From: Desulfovibrio sp.
GTDB lineage: Bacteria > Desulfobacterota > Desulfovibrionia > Desulfovibrionales > Desulfovibrionaceae
Length of the DNA: 28,295 nucleotides
NCBI GenBank assembly: GCA_031282465.1
Contig: JAITDR010000111.1
Coordinates: 1-28,295 of the forward strand
Reading direction: 5' to 3'
Made by a program: the position numbers and the translations under genes. Position 1 is the first letter of the stretch, and each line of letters opens with the position of its first letter. A model generated the notes under the pieces. That model had not been told where the DNA came from, ran no database searches, and saw only the letters and a program-made list of their open reading frames with translations. Positions 23,976 to 28,295 of this stretch are shown piece after piece.

Positions 23976-24452
23976 TTACTGTTCGGGCACGACCCTGGTC
24001 GTCATGCCGTCCGAGAGTACCTTGACCCTCTGTCCCGGAGCGAAATACGCATCTTTGCCTTGGGCCACGGCAAGTGTCTGTCCGTCATCCAAGGTGAGTG
24101 TTATTTCCACCCCCGTCTGTCTGCCCAGCAGTTCCGCCCCGCCGTAGCCGGCGGCAGCACCCAGCGCGGCACCCGCCACGGCGGCAAGGACGCTGCCGCG
24201 GCCGTTGCCCAACAGACTGCCGAGCACTCCGCCGGCAATGCCTCCGCCCAAGGTGCCGATGGCGGTTCCGGTCCGTTCGTCGTTGTCGATGCGCACATCG
24301 CGCACCGACACAACGGTTCCGTAACGCACGCTTTGCGCCGTGCGCGTTCTTGAAGCTCCGTAATCGGCCTGCCCGACGCGTTGCGCACAACCGGACAACA
24401 AAAAGACCGCCAGCAGAAGGCTGATCGCCGGGCGTACCAATTGCTCACGCAT
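23976..24452 (-). CDS. Glycine-zipper outer-membrane lipoprotein (SlyB/PcP-like)
   Basis: A 158-residue lipoprotein. The signal peptide ends with the lipobox LLSGC (C22 would be lipidated). A short polar stretch with VRYGTVVSVRDVRID follows (about 42-56), then a glycine-zipper membrane segment (about 62-110: TAIGTLGGGIAGGVLGSLLG, AAVAGAALGAAAGYGGAELLG) and a small beta domain (GVEITLTLDDGQTLAVAQ, FAPGQRVKVL). This is the SlyB/PcP/Rickettsia 17-kDa-antigen architecture; such proteins support envelope integrity, and SlyB itself is under PhoP control in enterics. ATG 24452 is chosen for its signal peptide; upstream in-frame codons overlap the divergent fur gene. Three palindromes lie just upstream of the start. 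Confidence 0.88.
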   Translation of the reverse strand: MREQLVRPAISLLLAVFLLSGCAQRVGQADYGASRTRTAQSVRYGTVVSVRDVRIDNDERTGTAIGTLGGGIAGGVLGSLLGNGRGSVLAAVAGAALGAAAGYGGAELLGRQTGVEITLTLDDGQTLAVAQGKDAYFAPGQRVKVLSDGMTTRVVPEQ

Positions 24453-24453
24453 A

Positions 24454-24530
24454 ATTCGCGAATCTCCGTGCTGAAGTTGTGATTTCTGTACTATTCGTAC
24501 AGCGTAAGGCAATGTGTTGCAATTCGCAAC
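24454..24530 (-). promoter_or_regulatory. Palindrome cluster upstream of the lipoprotein gene (candidate operators)
   Basis: Three perfect inverted repeats lie within 77 bp: ATTCGCGAAT (24454-24463), CTGTAC-tattc-GTACAG (24486-24502) and GTTGC-aattc-GCAAC (24516-24530). The last two share a central ATTCG and have centres 29 bp apart, close to three helical turns, which is typical of paired dimer sites. The binding protein is unknown; the divergent Fur-family gene is a candidate, although the sequences are not classical Fur boxes. Confidence 0.4.
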
Positions 24531-24621
24531 CGCTTCTTCCGCCGGTCGACTTGGTCCCATTCTGAAGGGAGGATACGGAAAGCGGATTTTCAGACAACAT
24601 CGGGGGCTGTCGACAGGGGGC

Positions 24622-24651
24622 TTGCCTAAACCGCTTTTCGCGCTGTAGTGT
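24622..24651 (+). promoter_or_regulatory. Candidate promoter for the Fur-family gene
   Basis: TTGCCT (24622-24627) and TAGTGT (24646-24651) are separated by 18 bp and followed by an A-run, 36 bp before the start codon. The -10 matches only half of consensus. A perfect palindrome, CTGTCGACAG (24607-24616), and a 7-bp inverted repeat, AAAGCGG (24579-24585) with CCGCTTT (24631-24637), lie around it and could be operator sites. Confidence 0.3.
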
Positions 24652-24686
24652 AAAAAAAATTCTGGCCCCAACCGGACAGGTGAACC

Positions 24687-25169
24687 ATGCGCGATCCCCT
24701 TCTCCGTCTCGCCGGCTATATTTCGGAAAACGGTCTTAAAAACACGCCGCAACGCCGCCGCATAGCCGAGGTTTTCTTCAGATCCGGCAAACATCTGAGT
24801 ACCGAAGAACTCTACGATATGGTACGCGGACCGGAATACGGCATAGGCCAGGCAACGGTCTACCGGACCCTGAAACTGCTGTGTCGCGCCGGGTTGGCCA
24901 AGGAACATCACTTCGGCGACAATACGGCCCGCTACGAAGCTTTGGACGAAATGGCCCATCATGACCATCTGATTTGTACCGGCTGTGGAAAAAATGTAGA
25001 AATCGTTGATGAGGACATCGAACGACACCAGGAACTCCTCGCATCACGTAACGGTTTTCAACTGACGTCGCACCGCATGGTACTTTACGGCCTTTGCGCC
25101 GATTGTGCTGCAAAAAAGCAGACGGCCCCTGATGCTTCGCCCGCCTCTGCCGATTATACCCAGCGATGA
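24687..25169 (+). CDS. Fur-family metalloregulator
   Basis: A 160-residue cytosolic repressor. The N-terminal winged helix has LKNTPQRRRIAEVFF (17-31) and the recognition helix GIGQATVYRTLKLL (52-65). The dimerisation domain has the structural zinc pairs C97/C100 (HLICTGC) and C137/C140 (YGLCADC), and the HHDH cluster (91-94) expected for metal sensing. A tail of about 20 Ala/Pro/Asp-rich residues is not conserved. Fur, PerR and Zur cannot be separated safely by eye; the sequence most resembles the iron-sensing Fur type. It is divergent from the glycine-zipper lipoprotein and 43 bp ahead of fliM, so a shared transcript with the motility gene is possible. Confidence 0.9.
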   Translation: MRDPLLRLAGYISENGLKNTPQRRRIAEVFFRSGKHLSTEELYDMVRGPEYGIGQATVYRTLKLLCRAGLAKEHHFGDNTARYEALDEMAHHDHLICTGCGKNVEIVDEDIERHQELLASRNGFQLTSHRMVLYGLCADCAAKKQTAPDASPASADYTQR

Positions 25170-25212
25170 TGATTTCCCCGTATGACGAACGCACTGCAGC
25201 GGAGCAGGCCGC

Positions 25213-26193
25213 ATGAATAAAATTCTGGGCCAGGATGAGGTAGACGCGCTCCTGCGCGGTCTTTCCGGCGGCGATATTGAGGCGGAAACCGACGAAGTCG
25301 CAGACGAATCCGGCGTCGTCGCCTTCGACCTCGCAAATCAGGACCGCATCATACGCGGGCGTATGCCCGTTCTGGAAATCGTCAACGACCGCTTTGCCCG
25401 CCTGTGTACCAACGCTATGTCTAATGCCCTGCGCAAGCGCGTCGAACTGAATCCTCTGTCCATAGACATGACCAAGTTCGGGGATTTCATGCGCTCTCTG
25501 CCCGTGCCCACAAGCATCAATATTTTCAAGATGGACCCCCTGCGCGGTAACGCCCTGGCCGTTGTGGACGCTCGCATGGTCTTTGCGCTGGTGGAAAGTT
25601 TCTTCGGCGGCCAAGGCAGTCAACCGAAAATTGAAGGACGGGAGTTTACGCGCATCGAACAGGCCATAGTGGAAAAAGTCATCCGTATTGTCTTGCACAA
25701 CATGGAGGAATCCTGGCGTCCGGTGCATGAAGTAAGCCTGGAACTGCTGCGTTCCGAAATCAATCCGCAGTTTGCCGCCATCGTGCCGCCCAGCGATGTG
25801 GTCGTGGTGATAACCTTTGAGGTGGAACTGGAAAACGCCATTGGTTCCCTGACCATCTGCCTTCCTTACGCCACTATCGAACCCATACGCTCCAAACTGC
25901 ATGCCAGCTTTCAGACGGAACGCCTGGAAGTTGATCACGCCTGGGTCGCACGCCTCAAAGAGCGTATCATGGAAACCCCTGTCGAACTCAAAGTCCGCTT
26001 CGGGGATACTAAGCTCACCGGCAATCAACTGTTACGGTTGAAACCCGGCGACGTCATCCTTCTGGATACGGACACAGACGAACTGCTGGAAGCCACTCTG
26101 GCCGGAGTCACCAAATTCTGGGGCGTATGCGGTACGGTCAAGGGGAACTTGGCCTTACAGATCATCAAAGAAGAAGAACCCAGGTACACATGA
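25213..26193 (+). CDS. fliM: Flagellar motor switch protein FliM
   Basis: This 326-residue C-ring protein receives CheY-phosphate and, with FliG and FliN, sets the direction of flagellar rotation. The N-terminal CheY-binding peptide is LGQDEVDALLRG (5-16), followed by a flexible acidic linker. The CheC-like middle domain (about 45-235) contains RLCTNAMSNALRKRVEL and ALAVVDARMVFALVESFFGG. The C-terminal SpoA domain (about 245-325) contains VELKVRFGDTKLTGNQLLRLKPGDVI. Length is normal. No other C-ring gene is adjacent; instead it overlaps mnmA (ATGA), so a motility gene and a tRNA-modification gene are cotranslated. Confidence 0.96.
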   Translation: MNKILGQDEVDALLRGLSGGDIEAETDEVADESGVVAFDLANQDRIIRGRMPVLEIVNDRFARLCTNAMSNALRKRVELNPLSIDMTKFGDFMRSLPVPTSINIFKMDPLRGNALAVVDARMVFALVESFFGGQGSQPKIEGREFTRIEQAIVEKVIRIVLHNMEESWRPVHEVSLELLRSEINPQFAAIVPPSDVVVVITFEVELENAIGSLTICLPYATIEPIRSKLHASFQTERLEVDHAWVARLKERIMETPVELKVRFGDTKLTGNQLLRLKPGDVILLDTDTDELLEATLAGVTKFWGVCGTVKGNLALQIIKEEEPRYT

Positions 26194-27278
26194 AGGCGTC
26201 TGACGCAATCCGGCGCGGAGACAAGGTACTGGTCGGGCTCTCCGGCGGTGTCGATTCTTCCGTGGCCGCTCTGTTGCTGCTTGAACAGGGCCTGGAAGTC
26301 ACCGGCATTATGATGTCCGTCTATGACGGCCCTCCCGGAGCCTCCGGAGGAAACGCCTGTTACGACTGCGCAGAAAAACGTGATATCGAATCCGCCGCGT
26401 CTTCGGCGCGACAGTTGGGCATCCCCTTTCACGTCTTTGATTGCGCGCAACGCTACCGGCATGATGTCCTTGACTATTTTCGCGACGCCTACCTTGACGG
26501 CAAGACCCCGAACCCCTGCATACACTGTAACAGGCGGCTGAAATTTGATTTCCTGCCGGCTCTCGCCGAACGCCGCGGCCTGCATCACGACTTTTTTGCC
26601 ACGGGGCACTACGCCCGCGTCGAATTTTCGGAACAGTACGGTTGCTGTATTCTGCGCCGCGGGCTGGATGCACACAAGGACCAATCCTACTTTCTTTATC
26701 GCCTGGAACAGGAACAACTCCGCCGGGCTCTTTTCCCTTTGGGCAACATGCGTAAAGCGGAAGTGCGCGCCTTGGCGCGCGAACGCGGACTCCCCGTGCA
26801 CGACAGGGCGGACAGTCAGGATTTCTACTCAGGCGACTATACGGAACTGCTCGGCATCGCCCCCCGCCCCGGAAACATCGTCGACGAAAGCGGAAAGGTG
26901 CTGGGAAAACACGCCGGTTTCTGGAATTTCACGCCGGGACAGCGTAGAGGACTGGGCATAGCCGCATCGGAACCTTTGTACGTCGTGCGCGTGGATGCCG
27001 CGACAAACGAAGTAGTGGTCGGGGGGCGCGATGCGACTCTCAGCCGGAGCTGTCTGCTGGAAGACCTGTATATCGGATTGCCGCAGGCACTGTGCGACGG
27101 CATGCTGCAAGCGCAGGTACGCTCGTCGCAGCAACCTTTTTCGGTGCAGGTTACGCCGGGCCGGGAAAAAAACACCATGGTTGCAGAGTTTGCCGAGGCT
27201 CAACACGCCGTCGCGCCTGGTCAGTCTCTGGTGCTGTATCTGGGAGATATCGTGGTCGGGGGCGGCATCATCTGCTGA
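26190..27278 (+). CDS. mnmA: tRNA-specific 2-thiouridylase MnmA, atypical cysteine set
   Basis: This 362-residue PP-loop ATPase thiolates U34 of Lys, Glu and Gln tRNAs. The PP-loop is LSGGVDSSV (17-25), followed by TPNPCIHCNRRLKFD (106-120), ATGHYAR (137-143), HKDQSYFLYRL (162-172) and the C-terminal barrel with FTPGQRRGLGIA and a final VVGGGIIC. Usual MnmA has a second catalytic Cys in the DSxxICFI motif; here that place reads DSQDFYSGDY (208-217) with no Cys. Instead there are two CxxC pairs, C57/C60 (ACYDC) and C110/C113 (PCIHC). That pattern suggests a [4Fe-4S]-dependent sulfuration mechanism. The start overlaps the fliM stop by 4 bp. Confidence 0.92.
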   Translation: MKASDAIRRGDKVLVGLSGGVDSSVAALLLLEQGLEVTGIMMSVYDGPPGASGGNACYDCAEKRDIESAASSARQLGIPFHVFDCAQRYRHDVLDYFRDAYLDGKTPNPCIHCNRRLKFDFLPALAERRGLHHDFFATGHYARVEFSEQYGCCILRRGLDAHKDQSYFLYRLEQEQLRRALFPLGNMRKAEVRALARERGLPVHDRADSQDFYSGDYTELLGIAPRPGNIVDESGKVLGKHAGFWNFTPGQRRGLGIAASEPLYVVRVDAATNEVVVGGRDATLSRSCLLEDLYIGLPQALCDGMLQAQVRSSQQPFSVQVTPGREKNTMVAEFAEAQHAVAPGQSLVLYLGDIVVGGGIIC

Positions 27279-27329
27279 AACGCGCAAACTTTCCCTCGTG
27301 AACAGGCGGTTGCAGACATAAAAAAATAC

Positions 27330-27358
27330 TTGCCGTGTGCCGCAAAATATTTTATTAG
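27330..27358 (+). promoter_or_regulatory. Candidate promoter for the Rrf2 regulator
   Basis: TTGCCG (27330-27335) and TATTAG (27353-27358), 17 bp apart, lie in the A+T-rich gap after mnmA, about 70 bp before the regulator start. Rrf2 proteins often repress their own promoters, so an operator may overlap this region, but no clear palindrome was found. Confidence 0.4.
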
Positions 27359-27429
27359 TACTCCTATCGTTTTAATTGAAAAAAAAAAGAGCACGGCCGT
27401 ATTCGGCCGTCCGCAAAAACGGCTTGCTT

Positions 27430-27876
27430 ATGGGTGTTTCCTTGAAGTGTCAATACGGCCTGCGTGCCCTGTACGAACTTGCCCGCCATTGGGGAGGCGG
27501 GCAGTTGGTGCGTATTCCAAGCATCGCCGAAGCTCAGGCGATCCCTGAACGCTTTTTGGAAAATATATTGAACCAATTGCGCGGCGGCGGCTTTGTCGAC
27601 AGCCGGCGCGGACGAGGAGGCGGATTTGTACTCGCGCGGCCGCCAGCGGCGATCACTATGGCGGAAATCATCAAGTTCATAGACGGCCAGATTTACGATG
27701 TGGATTGCGAAGGCGAGCATCCCATACATAAATGCCGCTTCCGGGGCGGCAACTGCGTCTTTCTGCCGGTCTGGCGCGAAGCCAGACAATGCCTGGAAAA
27801 TGTTTACGCAGCCAAGACGCTTCAGGATCTTCTGGATGCAGGAGCCGGCGGGTCGACACCTGATTACTGCATATAA
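27430..27876 (+). CDS. Rrf2-family transcriptional regulator with three-cysteine cluster motif
   Basis: A 148-residue winged-helix regulator. The opening LKCQYGLRALYELARH (5-20), the recognition region IPSIAEAQAIPERFLENILNQLRGGGFVDSRRGRGGGFVLAR (29-70) and ITMAEIIKFIDG (75-86) are classical Rrf2/IscR/CymR features. C93, C102 and C109 match the spacing of the [Fe-S] ligands of IscR-like members, so it may sense cluster status, iron or redox state. ATG 27430 fits the family length although no ribosome site precedes it; a TTG at 27376 would add 18 Lys/Arg-rich residues. It lies 117 bp before a PLP enzyme of Cys/Met metabolism, which suggests a role in sulfur amino acid control, as with CymR. Confidence 0.88.
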   Translation: MGVSLKCQYGLRALYELARHWGGGQLVRIPSIAEAQAIPERFLENILNQLRGGGFVDSRRGRGGGFVLARPPAAITMAEIIKFIDGQIYDVDCEGEHPIHKCRFRGGNCVFLPVWREARQCLENVYAAKTLQDLLDAGAGGSTPDYCI

Positions 27877-27884
27877 AAATTTTT

Positions 27885-27913
27885 TTCGTTTTAAATATTA
27901 TATGAACTATAGA
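27885..27913 (+). promoter_or_regulatory. Candidate promoter for the downstream PLP enzyme
   Basis: TTCGTT (27885-27890) and TATAGA (27908-27913), 17 bp apart, lie in a very A+T-rich stretch after the Rrf2 gene. The surrounding AAAT...ATTT symmetry could be an Rrf2-type operator. No terminator hairpin separates the two genes. Confidence 0.3.
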
Positions 27914-27993
27914 TTTAATTGTATTTGAGTAAACGAGCATGCGGTCCGTTGCGCTCCAGACGCAGGCGTTGCCGTATATGTACAAGGCGGAGT

Positions 27994-28295
27994 ATGAAAA
28001 CCGACACGATTCTGGCGCAGGCGGGTTCACGGAGAGACCCGCTTACCGGGGCGATCAGTATGCCCGTTCACCCTTCCGCCGCCTTCCAGCATCCCGGTCT
28101 CGGCCGAAGCACCGGCTTTGATTATTCGCGTACCGCCAACCCCACCCGCAAAGCCTTGGAGGACACCGCGGCCAAGCTGGAAGGCGGGGCGGGCGCCTTT
28201 GCCTTTTCCTCCGGTCTGGCCGCGCTGGACGCCGTTTTCCGTCTTTTTTCGCCCGGCGACACTGTGGCGGTCACTGAAGACCTGTACGGCGGTAC
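27994..28295 (+). CDS. Cys/Met-metabolism PLP enzyme (MetB/MetC/MetY-like), 5' partial
   Basis: The first 100 residues of a gene that runs off the window. The protein starts MKTDTILAQAGSRRDP and contains MPVHPSAAFQHPG, the family signature FDYSRTANPTRKALED (about 48-63) and AFAFSSGLAALDAVF (about 75-89), then GDTVAVTEDLYGGT, which binds the PLP phosphate. These define the cystathionine gamma-synthase / beta-lyase / O-acetylhomoserine sulfhydrylase group; the specific reaction cannot be told from this part. AAGGCGGAG lies just before ATG 27994. It follows an Rrf2 regulator on the same strand, which probably controls it. Confidence 0.88.
   Translation, partial: MKTDTILAQAGSRRDPLTGAISMPVHPSAAFQHPGLGRSTGFDYSRTANPTRKALEDTAAKLEGGAGAFAFSSGLAALDAVFRLFSPGDTVAVTEDLYGG

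Noticed and set aside
24486..24502. LexA/SOS box (CTGT...ACAG)
   Set aside because: The spacing between the half sites is 9 bases, not the 8 of the E. coli LexA box, and the downstream gene is an envelope lipoprotein with no SOS link.

Overview
The window is GC-rich, densely packed chromosomal DNA from a Gram-negative, motile, anaerobic bacterium. It most resembles a member of the Desulfovibrionaceae (sulfate-reducer lineage). This is an inference from gene content: a giant HgdC-type acyl-CoA dehydratase activase fusion, a long-form HisG, an MEP-pathway IspG, a SPOR protein directly after argS, and lipid A modification genes. No rRNA, tRNA or cas gene was recognised.

Layout. 1-2791: the end of arnA, then arnD and arnT, which add L-Ara4N to lipid A. 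2859-7250: a 1463-residue double-ATPase activase fused to dehydratase-like domains. 7251-8292: an A+T-rich patch with a small membrane protein, then an unrecognised 194-residue protein. 8334-9289: tadA, preceded and followed by two copies of an unexplained element whose edge looks like a single type I-C CRISPR repeat; each copy is followed by a short possible leader ORF. 9294-15309: housekeeping genes ispG, hisI-hisG-aroE (overlapping ends), a 139-bp MITE-like element, a shikimate-kinase-like gene and argS, followed by a SPOR protein (15314-16120).

16154-17572 (minus strand): a CBS-domain protein and a zeta-toxin-like kinase overlapping a small partner gene. 17836-20507: a family 9 glycosyltransferase, an acidic unknown protein and a FliT/FlgN-like protein, probably flagellum-related. 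20673-21206 (minus): a PagL-like lipid A deacylase. 21695-23873: a CorC/HlyC-type membrane protein and mutM. 23976-24452 (minus): a glycine-zipper lipoprotein, divergent from a Fur-family regulator. 25213-27278: fliM overlapping mnmA. 27430-28295: an Rrf2 regulator and the start of a Cys/Met-metabolism PLP enzyme.

The most unusual observations are the paired CRISPR-repeat-like elements around tadA, an MnmA that lacks the usual second catalytic cysteine but has two CxxC pairs, a shikimate-kinase-like protein without the shikimate-binding arginine, the MITE with near-perfect 18-bp ends, and the zeta-type kinase with a partner whose tail looks replaced. All calls come from reading the sequence; no database search was possible.
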